A DNA stretch of 64,000 bases from Halomonas halophila. GTDB taxonomy: Bacteria > Pseudomonadota > Gammaproteobacteria > Pseudomonadales > Halomonadaceae. The translations under genes and the position numbers were made by a program. Positions 8,595-16,351 of this stretch are shown here, in pieces. The DNA lies in the NCBI RefSeq assembly GCF_030406665.1, contig NZ_CP129121.1, positions 1,240,001 through 1,304,000 on the forward strand, read 5' to 3'. Below the pieces are notes generated by a model. It saw nothing but the letters and a program-made list of their open reading frames with translations. It had not been told where the DNA came from and made no database searches. Every line of letters begins with the position of its first letter. The first letter of the stretch is position 1.

Positions 8595-9422
8595 TCACAA
8601 GCCCTTGCTGATCTGTGCTAGGTGCTTCTTATCACTAGGCAAGTTCAGTGTGTGCATCTTCCGATGGCAGTTAGGGCATAGAGCTACCGTGTTCTCGATG
8701 GTGTCTTCCCCGCCTGCGGCCAGCCACTCGATGTGATGGCATTCCAGGTAAGGCTCTCCCTTCTTCGTCTGGAAGGGGGCAAGCTCCTGGCAGAGTTCGC
8801 AGGTCCCATTGGCACGGCGCTTGGCGTATTCAGCCACGTAGGGGGATCTCCCGTACTGCGTCGTAACGGTTGGGCGGCTGCCTGTCTTCGCCGGGGCGTT
8901 CCTAGCTCGCTGGCGAAGCTCCTCGTCAGGAAGCTTGGCGGCTTGCTTTTCCTTCTTCTCGAATGCTTCCTTGGCCGCTTCTTGGCTCATGGCCGGTAAG
9001 CGGGATGAACGTAGCTGGAGCGGGAAAAGCCAGACCTTGCGATCGTTGCCATCTGCACCTGGCTGAATCGCTTGATAGGGCGGCGCGGCGCGGACGACCT
9101 CGCCCACGTAGGTGTATTCCTTACGCTTGAAGACTTCGAAGAGATGCACGGCCACGCCGTTACCGGGGCTTTCGTTTAGAGTATTGTTCTGGGCGAAGGT
9201 GAGATCCATGTCCCCGGTCTGGCCCATCCCGGTGTAATGAATGACATTGCCTTCCCAGCGATCCTCATAGATGGACTCGATGTGGTTCGTGACGATGACC
9301 AGGGTGTTGGTCTTCTTGGCTCTCCGCATCCCGCCCTGAGGGCTGCAGCCGAAGATCTCACACAGTTGGTCATTTGAGAGGACATCCCCGGGGGAGAGGG
9401 CTTCGATGCTATCCGTAGGCAT
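8595..9422 (-). CDS. HNH endonuclease, McrA-like, with N-terminal recognition-type domain
   Basis: 275 residues. The C-terminus is a clear zinc HNH nuclease: CELC...ECHHIEWLAAGGED...N...CPNCHRKMH (about residues 205-262). The N-terminal 150 residues (for example GMGQTGDMDLTFAQNNTL and VAVHLFEVFKRKEYTYVGEV) resemble the SRA/PUA-like domain found in many McrA-type HNH proteins, which bind modified DNA. A modification-dependent (type IV-like) restriction role is therefore likely but inferred. A lysine/alanine-rich linker (residues about 155-185) joins the domains. The start at 9422 overlaps the end of the upstream Nudix gene by 14 bases, so the two are co-expressed. Base composition is lower in GC than the replication genes. 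Confidence 0.85.
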   Translation of the reverse strand: MPTDSIEALSPGDVLSNDQLCEIFGCSPQGGMRRAKKTNTLVIVTNHIESIYEDRWEGNVIHYTGMGQTGDMDLTFAQNNTLNESPGNGVAVHLFEVFKRKEYTYVGEVVRAAPPYQAIQPGADGNDRKVWLFPLQLRSSRLPAMSQEAAKEAFEKKEKQAAKLPDEELRQRARNAPAKTGSRPTVTTQYGRSPYVAEYAKRRANGTCELCQELAPFQTKKGEPYLECHHIEWLAAGGEDTIENTVALCPNCHRKMHTLNLPSDKKHLAQISKGL

Positions 9423-9795
9423 TGATGACTTCCTTGGCGATGGGAATATCTGCAGGGGCAAGCTCGTAGCCCAGCATATCAGTCAGCGGAACCCATTCGG
9501 CGCGGTCATGGACCGTGAGCTCTGGTGCTTCGTGGCCAAGATCGACCAGGACGCCAATGAGTTTGATGGCACCACCTTCATAGCGGTAGGTGCTTTCTGT
9601 GAAGATGTTCCCGGCGGTGCAAGAAAGCGAGAGCTCCTCCCGGATTTCTCGCTCAATGCACTGTTGGATGGTCTCGTATGGCTCTTGCTTGCCGCCCGGA
9701 AACTCCCAATACCCCTCGAGTTGCTGCCCTGGCGCTCGACGTGTGAGGAGGATATGCCCGTCCTTGATGGCCAATGCAGCGGCGACGTGCTTCAC
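9409..9795 (-). CDS. MutT-like Nudix hydrolase
   Basis: 128 residues, the usual length of MutT/8-oxo-dGTPase-type Nudix proteins. The Nudix box is complete: GKQEPYE-x7-REIREEL at about residues 35-56. These enzymes hydrolyse nucleoside diphosphates linked to another moiety, often oxidised or modified dNTPs. It is the first gene of an overlapping pair with the HNH endonuclease, which suggests a joint function, for example handling of modified nucleotides, although the real substrate is unknown. The strand and position beside int are typical for phage cargo. Confidence 0.85.
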   Translation of the reverse strand: MKHVAAALAIKDGHILLTRRAPGQQLEGYWEFPGGKQEPYETIQQCIEREIREELSLSCTAGNIFTESTYRYEGGAIKLIGVLVDLGHEAPELTVHDRAEWVPLTDMLGYELAPADIPIAKEVINAYG

Positions 9796-9861
9796 AGGAG
9801 GCCTCTCCAGTCTGATCTGAAAGACTAAGCCTACCTTGCCATGTGATGCGCATCTACTGGC

Positions 9862-10119
9862 TCACACATTCACTCGTTGCCACATCTCATGCGCCTCGGC
9901 CTTCCGCTTGTCCAGGTACTGGGCGAGATCCACAGCGCTGACCAGCCAGGGCGCTTTCTGGGAGTCGCCGGCGCGGTAGGTGGGCACCGGCAGGGCCTGG
10001 GCGCCGGCCCGTGCGCTGGCGGTGCGGGCACTGATGCCGAAGTAGCGCGGTGCCACCTCATCGAGCGGTAGCTCGCCGCGGCCGTCGAACTCGGCCAGTA
10101 GTCCGAAGTAGGTGTTCAT
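9862..10119 (-). CDS. PrtN-like pyocin-activator-family protein
   Basis: 85 residues. The sequence (YFGLLAEFDGRGELPLDEVA, then VSAVDLAQYLDKRKAEA near the C-terminus) matches the small PrtN family, whose founding member activates pyocin genes in Pseudomonas aeruginosa. Members are common in prophages of Pseudomonas and Halomonas and probably act as DNA-binding regulators. It follows the 69-residue gene with a 4-base overlap (start ATG inside its stop region). Its targets here are unknown. Confidence 0.75.
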   Translation of the reverse strand: MNTYFGLLAEFDGRGELPLDEVAPRYFGISARTASARAGAQALPVPTYRAGDSQKAPWLVSAVDLAQYLDKRKAEAHEMWQRVNV

Positions 10120-10325
10120 GGCTGGGCCCTCCTGCCTGACTGAGGTGGAAAATCGTACTCCGATAGCTTCACTGCCAAGGCCAACGCGACCGTTTCGGGC
10201 GGTACGTTCTGAATCACTCTTCTCCAGTGCTGCTCCGCTTGCTCAAGATTCATCTGCCTGGCTACTTGCAGATCCATGATGTGGCAGATGTCCCTGACCT
10301 CTTTATCCTGTGTGGACACCCTCAT
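10116..10325 (-). CDS. Hypothetical phage protein, 69 aa
   Basis: Starts at the ATG at 10325 with GGAGGA 8 bases upstream. A helical, charged small protein (DLQVARQMNLEQAEQHWRRV). No family recognised. It forms a tight pair with the PrtN-like gene, and its start is only 14 bases from the divergent gene at 10340. Confidence 0.6.
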   Translation of the reverse strand: MRVSTQDKEVRDICHIMDLQVARQMNLEQAEQHWRRVIQNVPPETVALALAVKLSEYDFPPQSGRRAQP

Positions 10326-10339
10326 AGGACGAGTCCTCC

Positions 10340-10786
10340 ATGTCTGAACAAGACAATATCGCCTTCTTTGATGAGCTGACCGGCAAGGTCCTGGCTTGCT
10401 TGTACGGCGCCTTCCCGGTTCCGACCCCTCTCCTCGCCAAGGACTTTGTCGATGAACCACTGGCCTACAGTGAGCACGTGATGTCCGAGGTGGCGTCCGA
10501 TCAGGCGGAGTTCTTCATCGCGACCTGTGAATGGCTGCGCAGAGCGGGTTATATCGATGCTGACGAGCGAGATCCATACAACCTCATCGTCAGGGAGGCC
10601 GTTCTGACTGCCAAAGGTCTGGAGCTGCTCAAGGTCAGGCCTCAGAACCTGACTGATGAACCGACCCTGGGGGAGCAGCTCGCTACCGCCACGCGAGATG
10701 GTGCGACGGATGCAGCCAAGAAGACTGTCAGCGAAGTGCTCGGTATGGGTGCCCGGTTCATGATGCATGGCATCAGCTCGTTGTGA
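10340..10786 (+). CDS. Hypothetical phage protein, 148 aa
   Basis: Soluble acidic protein from MSEQDNIAFFDELTGKVLAC. The middle (WLRRAGYIDADERDPYNLIV and LTAKGLELLKV) has the look of a winged-helix domain; the C-terminus is Ala/Gly-rich. It lies opposite to all its neighbours in the replication block, like a moron. I do not recognise a family and assign no function. Ribosome site is weak (AGGA 10 bases before ATG). Confidence 0.65.
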   Translation: MSEQDNIAFFDELTGKVLACLYGAFPVPTPLLAKDFVDEPLAYSEHVMSEVASDQAEFFIATCEWLRRAGYIDADERDPYNLIVREAVLTAKGLELLKVRPQNLTDEPTLGEQLATATRDGATDAAKKTVSEVLGMGARFMMHGISSL

Positions 10787-10808
10787 TGTCGGGTTCATGG
10801 GAGGCCTC

Positions 10809-11011
10809 CTATCGGAATGCCTGAGCTTTACGCTCGCGGATGGACTGGCACTCGATGCAGGTGACTGCCCAGGGCGCGGCCCGGCGGCGGGCGGCCGGGA
10901 TCTCGCCGCCGCATTCCTCGCACTCGTCGTTGGCGGCCGGGGCGTCCGGCAGGCGGCGGTGGCCATGCGCTGCTCGAGGAGCTCGCCGGCGCGGTCTGCG
11001 TTGTCAGCCAT
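10809..11011 (-). pseudogene. TraR/DksA-type zinc-finger protein, frameshifted
   Basis: The reading frame starts normally at 11011 (MADNADRAGELLEQRMATAA), as in phage TraR-like proteins. The diagnostic zinc finger (CEECGGEIPAARRRA, then CIEC) is in another frame and ends with the stop at 10809-10811. Restoring one base near 10950-10957 would join them. TraR-type proteins bind the RNA polymerase secondary channel. A real one-base deletion, a sequencing error or a recoding event would all fit; the deletion is in a short G/C-rich run, where either of the first two is likely. Confidence 0.7.
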
Positions 11012-11219
11012 GGGCGATCCGCTCCTGCACGGCCTGGCCGTCGCGATAGGCGCAGTGGTGGTCGGCGAGGGCCTGGCGCAGGTCTTCCTCGCTGTTGAAG
11101 GCCACAACCATGGCGTAGCGGTGGCGGACCTGGCCGCTGTCGGCGGTCATGACCTCGACCTCGCCGGCGTCCTGCAGGATGCCGCGCGGTTCCGGCTGGT
11201 GGTGTTGGGCGATGGGCAT
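11004..11219 (-). CDS. Hypothetical phage protein, 71 aa
   Basis: Start at 11219 chosen because of the strong AAGGAGGAC ribosome site just upstream. Sequence contains HRYAMVVAFNSEEDLRQAL, a beta-alpha pattern like small phage proteins found beside gpA in P2-like phages. Lies between gpA and the TraR-like fragment, overlapping the latter by 8 bases (ATGGCTGA). Function unknown. Confidence 0.65.
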   Translation of the reverse strand: MPIAQHHQPEPRGILQDAGEVEVMTADSGQVRHRYAMVVAFNSEEDLRQALADHHCAYRDGQAVQERIAHG

Positions 11220-11239
11220 ACGTCCTCCTTGATGACGGA

Positions 11240-13549
11240 TCAGCACAGTTCCGGCGGGAAGAACTCTTCCTGCTCGGGCGGTGCGGGTGGTTGGAAGAGC
11301 CGCTGGGCAGCGGCGCGGACCATGCGGGCCTCGATATCCGCGTCTTCCGCGATGGCGCGCTGTTCATCGCTCTGGCGCCATTCCTGGAAGCGGCGGACCT
11401 GCTCGGCGAGGACCTCCGGTGGGGGAGTGCTGGGGGTGGTGCTCAGCGGGGTGACCGACACCCCCGTACAGTTAGTGACACAAGTCCAAGCGTCGCCGGC
11501 TTCGCCGGCTCCGGAACTGCCCGCCGCCCGCTGGCGGGAGCGAATCTCCCACCGATACAGGCGCGTCAGGTATTCGGCCTGGCGGCCGCGGCCGTCGCGG
11601 ACGACCAGCCCCCAGGTGGCCTTCACCGGCTCGCCGTAGCGGCCGCGGGCTTCCACGCCCTGGTGCTCCTCGCCGGTGGCGTGGCTGAACTCGGCGCCGT
11701 CGGTGTCGGGGCGGTTGAGCGTCCAGGGCTTGATCGGTTGCTCGGCGCGGGGCGTGTTGGGGCCGCCCATCAGGCGCATGAACAAATCCCACTGGCCGGC
11801 GTTGGCGGCCTGGCGGATAGAGTTGAGCGTCTCGGAGACGGTGGGCGCGGGGCGAGTGGCTTCCTCCCACTGGCGCAGCGTCTCTTCCTGCTTCTCGGTC
11901 AGGCGGCGCACCTCGCGCCACACGGTGACGCTGGGCAGGCCCAGGAACTGGAACTGGCGGATGCCCCAGGTGGCGGCCCAGGCCTCGATGCGCGGCGCGG
12001 CGTCGGTAAGCTCGTGGCCGTAGCGGTCCTGGTGGTCGTTCTCGACGCCGTCGCGGGCGAACTGCTCGCCGTTGATGTTCTTGCTGACGTACTTGGCCAC
12101 GTAGCCGGCGGCGGTGCCGCGGGAGTAGTCGATGCGCACCGGCTTGAAGCGGGCGGTGGTCTTGTGGCCGCCGCGCTCGAACAGCTCGTCCGGCGCCTCG
12201 GCCTCGGCGTACTCGCGCAGGATCTCGGTCACGCGCGGCTCGGCCTCTGGCTCCATCCACAGAAGCAGGTGCCAGTGGGGCGTGCCGTCGTGGTGGGGCT
12301 CCACCACGCGGATGCCGTACACGCCCAGGCCCTCGCGGGCCAGCTTGGCGCGGGCCTGCGACCACAGCTTCTGGATGTGCTGCTGCGCCTCGCGCGGGGT
12401 GCTGCCGTCGTACTTGCGGTTGCGCCGCGCGTTGCGCGACAGCACCGGGTGGAAGCGGCTCGGCGCGGTGATGGTGTAGAACATGCCGGCGTGGCCCAGG
12501 CGGCGCGCCTCGGCCTCGGTATCGCGGATGCGCAGCATCAGCTCCGCCCGGCGGTGATCGGCGTTGGCCAGGCCCAGCTCGGCCAGCTCGGCGAGGGTGT
12601 AGACCTGGCCGTCCTGGTTGATCGCCTCCAGCGTCTCCAGCAGGGCGCGGTTGCGCACCTTCTGGCTGCGCCGGCGCTCCACGGTCATGTCGCTGCAGTA
12701 GATGCCGGCGCGGGCGTGCACGCGATGGGCCTCGCGCTGCACCTGCTCGAGGCGGCGGCCGGCGGTGCGGCGCAGCTTGCGGCGCCACCACAGCGAGCAG
12801 CTCAGCCGGGCGAGCTGTACGGACGTGCGCGAACGGCGGGCCGGCGGCTCGATGTCGTGCAGGGCCGCGCGCTGGCGGGCCTTCTTCAGCGCGATCGCGT
12901 CGACCACCTTGAGGCTCATCGGCGGGTGGTAGGCGAAGCGGAACACCGCCATCAGCGGAATGCCCACCGGCGGCGGGGTCAGCGCGTTGCGGCTGTCTGC
13001 GAGCTGCTCCTGGTAGTCCGCCATGCGCGCCGAGAGCGTCTTGCCCTTGGGCGAGATGGCCGGTGCCGGTGGCGGCAGCAGGCCGTACCGGCGCCGGCGG
13101 TTGTAGTCGGCGATGCCGCCGATCAGCTTCTGGCGTTCGTCGTCCACGGCGCGGGCCTGGGCCTCGGCGTAGCGCACCAGGGCCTCGTCGTCGTGGCTGG
13201 CGTTCAGCCCGCCGATGGTGAGGCGCTTCTCGACGTCGGCCAGCCATGCGCTGGCCGCCTGGATGCCCTCGATGGTGGTGCGCTCCAGCCGGCGCAGCGA
13301 GGCCGCGCCGCGCTCGAGGTCGCTGGCGATCGGGGCGAAGCGGCGATAGACGCGGCCCGGATCGACCAGCCCCTCGGTGTTACACCGCAGCCAGCGGTTG
13401 CCGGCGGCGTTGCCGTACCGCTTGGCTACATGCACGAAGCCAGCGGCCAGCTCCTCGGCCAAGGTGGGCAGGGCATCGAAGAAGCCCTGGCGCCACCGGT
13501 GGCACTCCGGCGTGCCGAAGGTGCGGGACTGCTCGAGCGCGGTTGCCAT
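11240..13549 (-). CDS. A: Replication initiator, P2 gpA-like (HUH endonuclease)
   Basis: 769 residues, matching P2 gpA in length and type. The metal-binding HUH motif is HHDGTPHWHLLLW (about residue 415) and the paired tyrosines of the phiX174-A-type superfamily are in YVAKYVSKNI (about residue 483). Such proteins nick the phage origin, stay covalently bound and drive rolling-circle replication. The start at 13549 overlaps the previous stop (TAATG). The origin is probably within this gene, as in P2, but I did not find a specific site. It ends the main replication operon. Confidence 0.93.
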   Translation of the reverse strand: MATALEQSRTFGTPECHRWRQGFFDALPTLAEELAAGFVHVAKRYGNAAGNRWLRCNTEGLVDPGRVYRRFAPIASDLERGAASLRRLERTTIEGIQAASAWLADVEKRLTIGGLNASHDDEALVRYAEAQARAVDDERQKLIGGIADYNRRRRYGLLPPPAPAISPKGKTLSARMADYQEQLADSRNALTPPPVGIPLMAVFRFAYHPPMSLKVVDAIALKKARQRAALHDIEPPARRSRTSVQLARLSCSLWWRRKLRRTAGRRLEQVQREAHRVHARAGIYCSDMTVERRRSQKVRNRALLETLEAINQDGQVYTLAELAELGLANADHRRAELMLRIRDTEAEARRLGHAGMFYTITAPSRFHPVLSRNARRNRKYDGSTPREAQQHIQKLWSQARAKLAREGLGVYGIRVVEPHHDGTPHWHLLLWMEPEAEPRVTEILREYAEAEAPDELFERGGHKTTARFKPVRIDYSRGTAAGYVAKYVSKNINGEQFARDGVENDHQDRYGHELTDAAPRIEAWAATWGIRQFQFLGLPSVTVWREVRRLTEKQEETLRQWEEATRPAPTVSETLNSIRQAANAGQWDLFMRLMGGPNTPRAEQPIKPWTLNRPDTDGAEFSHATGEEHQGVEARGRYGEPVKATWGLVVRDGRGRQAEYLTRLYRWEIRSRQRAAGSSGAGEAGDAWTCVTNCTGVSVTPLSTTPSTPPPEVLAEQVRRFQEWRQSDEQRAIAEDADIEARMVRAAAQRLFQPPAPPEQEEFFPPELC

Positions 13550-13896
13550 TAACGCGCCTCCGCTTTGGCCGGGCGGGCCTCGGTGAGGTGCACGAACGGC
13601 TGGTCCAGGTCGATCCACGGGCCGGCGGCGTGGTCGCGCTCGATGGCCGCCGCGGCATCACGGATGCGGCGGGCGGCGCGCCGGTAGTGGCTGGCCAGGT
13701 GCAGGCTGTTGCCGATCGCCCCGGCGAAGGGGCGCGGCGCCTCCCAGATCTCGGCCATGTCCTCGAGGTGCTCGGCTTCCTGGCGCAGCTTGCGGATCAG
13801 CGCCGGCATCTCGCTGGCCTTCTCGATATCCAGCAGCAGGCTCTCGCGCCGCATCCGGCGCGGCAGGGTCTCGGGGTGCAGGTCGTTGCGCCGCAT
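13549..13896 (-). CDS. Hypothetical replication-operon protein, 115 aa
   Basis: Begins MRRNDLHPETLPRRMRRESL; almost entirely helical and highly charged (RRAARRIRDAAAAIERDHAA). Coupled to the genes on both sides by one-base overlaps (TGATG before, TAATG after). No family recognised. Position just before gpA suggests an accessory role in early phage functions. Confidence 0.7.
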   Translation of the reverse strand: MRRNDLHPETLPRRMRRESLLLDIEKASEMPALIRKLRQEAEHLEDMAEIWEAPRPFAGAIGNSLHLASHYRRAARRIRDAAAAIERDHAAGPWIDLDQPFVHLTEARPAKAEAR

Positions 13897-14315
13897 CACT
13901 CCACCCCGCGTTCGATGATTGCCAGCCAGTGCAGGGCGGCCTCGGTGTTGCCCTCGGCCAGCGCCTGCCGGGCGTGGGCCGCCAGCTCGCGGCTCTTGTG
14001 CGGGCGGTGGCCGTTCAGGCCGTCGCGCAGCTGGCCGGCGTACTGGCTCATGCGGTGGATGGCGGCGCGCAGGGCGTCGCGGCTGGCCTTGGGAAGATCG
14101 TGGATGGCGAGGCGCGGGTCGCGCTCCACCAGCCGGGCACTGGCCAGCAGGGCGCGGCGCTCGCCGGCGACCAGCTCGGCCCACAGCGTGGCCAGGTCCT
14201 GGTCGGCGCAGCGGCTGTGCAGCTCCGCGCGCAGGGCGCCCCAGTCGCCACGGTCGGGCTCGACGGTGGGCGTCTGGCGGTGCGGCGTAGGCAGCGTGTG
14301 GATTTGTGCAGGCAT
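13896..14315 (-). CDS. Hypothetical replication-operon protein, 139 aa
   Basis: Start at 14315 (MPAQIHTLPTPHRQTPTVEP). The body is helical with an Arg/Ala-rich C-terminus (HARQALAEGNTEAALHWLAI). The longer frame upstream to 14684 runs through another gene and is rejected. Translationally coupled to the next gene. Function unknown. Confidence 0.65.
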   Translation of the reverse strand: MPAQIHTLPTPHRQTPTVEPDRGDWGALRAELHSRCADQDLATLWAELVAGERRALLASARLVERDPRLAIHDLPKASRDALRAAIHRMSQYAGQLRDGLNGHRPHKSRELAAHARQALAEGNTEAALHWLAIIERGVE

Positions 14316-14368
14316 GACTCTCCCTCCCACTGGCGTGGCGACGTTGGCGAACGGGTGATGAACAGGGG

Positions 14369-14758
14369 TTAGTGCGCGGGGCGTTCCAGCAGCAGCAGGC
14401 GGCCCGAGCCGGCATTGCCGGCCTGCAGGTCGTGGCCCTTGAGAAGCTCGCGCAGGTCGCGGGCGGTCAGCGCGATGCGTTGGCCGGCGGCGTTGGTGAA
14501 CACCACGGCGTGGCTGGTGGTGGTGGCGATGTCGATGGTGTCGCGCACGTTCAGCGTGTCGAGCTCGGCGAGTGCCTGGATGGCGGCGTTCTCGGCCGCG
14601 TGCTCCGGCATATCGTGGGCCTGGCACAGGTGGCCGATGCAGTCGCTCAGCGCTTCGGCGCGCGGCCGGTCGCGGTGCTGCCACAGCCGGCCGACGGCCA
14701 CGTTGTGCGGGTCCAGTTGCGGCGCGGCGGCGGGGCGGATCGGGATGACGTTGTTCAT
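14369..14758 (-). CDS. Hypothetical phage protein, 129 aa
   Basis: From MNNVIPIRPAAAPQLDPHNV, with a ribosome site (AAGGAGAT) before the ATG. The centre has a helix-rich segment (AENAAIQALAELDTLNVRDT) followed by a beta segment (TTTSHAVVFTNAAGQRIAL). No family recognised. Member of the minus-strand early operon. Confidence 0.7.
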   Translation of the reverse strand: MNNVIPIRPAAAPQLDPHNVAVGRLWQHRDRPRAEALSDCIGHLCQAHDMPEHAAENAAIQALAELDTLNVRDTIDIATTTSHAVVFTNAAGQRIALTARDLRELLKGHDLQAGNAGSGRLLLLERPAH

Positions 14759-14779
14759 GGCGATCTCCTTATCAGCGGT

Positions 14780-15025
14780 TCAGTCGGTGCCGGTCAGCAA
14801 CTGGTCGCGCATCAGGCGCCTCAGCTCCGGGTCGGCCGGGATCTGCACGCCCGGGCGTGGCTGCTGGCTGGGCGCCCGGGTGGTGGCGAACTCGATCAGG
14901 ATCTTGCCGCCCCACCCGCATTCCGGATTGATGCACTGGGCATATGCCCAGTAGAGGGCGTCGTGCGGCCTGACGCTGGAACGGGTGACGACGCTGTCAC
15001 GGCAATGGGGGCAGGTGATCCTCAC
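14780..15025 (-). CDS. ogr: Ogr/Delta-like zinc-finger late transcription activator
   Basis: 81 residues with a GTG start overlapping the previous stop (GTGA). The N-terminal 45 residues carry the Ogr/Delta signature: CPHC at residues 5-8, then YAQCINPECGW, giving the C-x2-C...C-x4-C zinc site, spaced as in P2 Ogr. Ogr proteins activate the phage late promoters by contacting RNA polymerase from a site about 55 bases upstream of transcription start. Three matching inverted repeats are in front of late genes (30768, 35840, 42331). In P2 ogr follows gene D; here it is in the early operon. Confidence 0.82.
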   Translation of the reverse strand: MRITCPHCRDSVVTRSSVRPHDALYWAYAQCINPECGWGGKILIEFATTRAPSQQPRPGVQIPADPELRRLMRDQLLTGTD

Positions 15026-15216
15026 CGACGTCCTCCTCGGGGATTGATGGGGTAGAGAGCGCGACCACGGCCGGTGAGGCCCTGCACGCCCTTGCGTAGC
15101 CGGCGGCGCAGCAGAAACTCCGCGGCCTGGGCATTGTTCTCGAGTCCTTCCTGATGACGTACCTGATCGAGCAGCTCCTCCATCTGGTCATCGATGGGCA
15201 AGGTTTCCTCGGGCAT
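15022..15216 (-). CDS. Hypothetical phage protein, 64 aa
   Basis: MPEETLPIDDQMEELLDQVR then a segment NNAQAAEFLLRRRLRKGVQG that looks like a small ribbon-helix-helix or coiled helix domain. AAGGAGT precedes the start. Coupled to the Ogr-like gene. Function unknown. Confidence 0.6.
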   Translation of the reverse strand: MPEETLPIDDQMEELLDQVRHQEGLENNAQAAEFLLRRRLRKGVQGLTGRGRALYPINPRGGRR

Positions 15217-15250
15217 GGGGACTCCTTGGGGACCTCAAAAAGGCCTGGGT

Positions 15251-15454
15251 TTACCCCGCGCTCGGGGCAACACTGGGGGTATCGAATTCATCGAGCCCAA
15301 GCGTTTCCAGCGCTTCCTTCAGCACCAGTTGGCGCAGCAGGGCGGCACGCTCGATGCCGGTGTAATCGGCCAGGGCGTCGATCAGCCGGGCTTCGTATTC
15401 ATCGAGGTTGATGGAGCCGTAGCGAGTGCGAACGCGTTTCGGGTCCTGGTACAT
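15251..15454 (-). CDS. Small ribbon-helix-helix-like protein, 67 aa
   Basis: Starts at 15454 with MYQDPKRVRTRYGSINLDEY. The pattern of a short strand, then helices EYEARLIDALADYTGIERAA and LLRQLVLKEALETLGL fits the RHH fold of small phage DNA-binding proteins. Early operon member. Target unknown. Confidence 0.6.
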   Translation of the reverse strand: MYQDPKRVRTRYGSINLDEYEARLIDALADYTGIERAALLRQLVLKEALETLGLDEFDTPSVAPSAG

Positions 15455-15494
15455 GGCGGATTTCCTTATGCAGCAGGTCAGGACAAGACAGCGA

Positions 15495-15710
15495 TCAGGC
15501 GCGGCCGGCAGCGCCGGCCTCGGCATCCAGCTGGGCGAGCCCCTTGAGGACCAGCAGCCGGGTGGTGGCGGAAAGCGAGCGCTGCTGCTCGGTGGCCAGG
15601 GCGTCGAGGCGGTCGCGCTCGTCCTGGGTGACGTGGGTCATCACCGGGCGATTGCAGCCCTTCGGCGCACGCTGGGTGGTGGGGTGAGCGATGGTTTCGG
15701 CGGTACTCAT
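15495..15710 (-). CDS. Small RHH-like protein, 71 aa
   Basis: VMTHVTQDERDRLDALATEQ followed by SATTRLLVLKGLAQL resembles an Arc/MetJ-type ribbon-helix-helix domain preceded by a basic 22-residue arm. Early operon. Function probably DNA binding, inferred only from the fold-like pattern. Confidence 0.6.
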   Translation of the reverse strand: MSTAETIAHPTTQRAPKGCNRPVMTHVTQDERDRLDALATEQQRSLSATTRLLVLKGLAQLDAEAGAAGRA

Positions 15711-15767
15711 CGGTTAGGCTTCCTTAATGGAGTGAAAGACAATTCCGGGCGGTGGCAGCCGGCCGGA

Positions 15768-16091
15768 TCAGCGCCCGTAGAGCCGGATCAGCTTGCGCTG
15801 GGTGAAGTGCTCGTCGAGGTAGACGCGCAGATCGCAGAGGGCGTCTTCGATGTCGTGGTTGGGCCGCTGGTCGCGCAGCAGATCGCCGGCCAGCTTGGCC
15901 GCCGCCTCGGCGGCGACGCGCTCCTCGAGCGCCTCGAGATCGGCCAGCGGGTTGGCCGCGGCGTCGGTCTCGGTGGCCTGCACCGCCTGGCGGTTGGTCG
16001 GCGTGCAGCGGGCGAGCTCGATATCGAGTCCGCGGAACGACACGCGGTGGGGCAGCGCTTGGACGTTGCCGGTAGTAGCAGGGGTGGCCAT
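15768..16091 (-). CDS. Hypothetical early phage protein, 107 aa
   Basis: From MATPATTGNVQALPHRVSFR, start 16091. Contains helices LADLEALEERVAAEAAAKLA and ends RDQRPNHDIEDALCDLRVYLDEHF (quoted in parts). Its ribosome site and first codons are nearly the same as those of the gene at 16296-16538 (see the repeat entry). Function unknown. Confidence 0.65.
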   Translation of the reverse strand: MATPATTGNVQALPHRVSFRGLDIELARCTPTNRQAVQATETDAAANPLADLEALEERVAAEAAAKLAGDLLRDQRPNHDIEDALCDLRVYLDEHFTQRKLIRLYGR

Positions 16092-16144
16092 GGCAGTGAC
16101 TCCTTTGCGATGTGGATTCAGTTCAACCGAGAGGGATTTCCCCA

Positions 16145-16351
16145 ATGTCTGATCAACTCGTGGTCCATCCCATCAAAGACCCGTCTCGCGCTGCCCATGA
16201 GGTGGTTCTGGAGCTTTGCAAAGCAGGTGCCTTTGGCGTTGGCCCTGAGGCACAGGCCATGGGACGTGGCGATGGCGAGAAGCTGGCCGAAGCCATCATT
16301 GCGGTTCACGAGAAGCTGGCGGCTCACTACAAGTCGCTGGGGCATGGCTAA
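16145..16351 (+). CDS. Hypothetical phage protein, 68 aa
   Basis: MSDQLVVHPIKDPSRAAHEV onward: a compact helical protein (EAIIAVHEKLAAHYKSLGHG at the end). GAGAGGG lies about 10 bases before the ATG. It is on the strand opposite the early operon and overlaps the end of 16296-16538 by 56 bases, so only one of the two may be real; the amino acid make-up here looks genuine. Confidence 0.5.
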   Translation: MSDQLVVHPIKDPSRAAHEVVLELCKAGAFGVGPEAQAMGRGDGEKLAEAIIAVHEKLAAHYKSLGHG

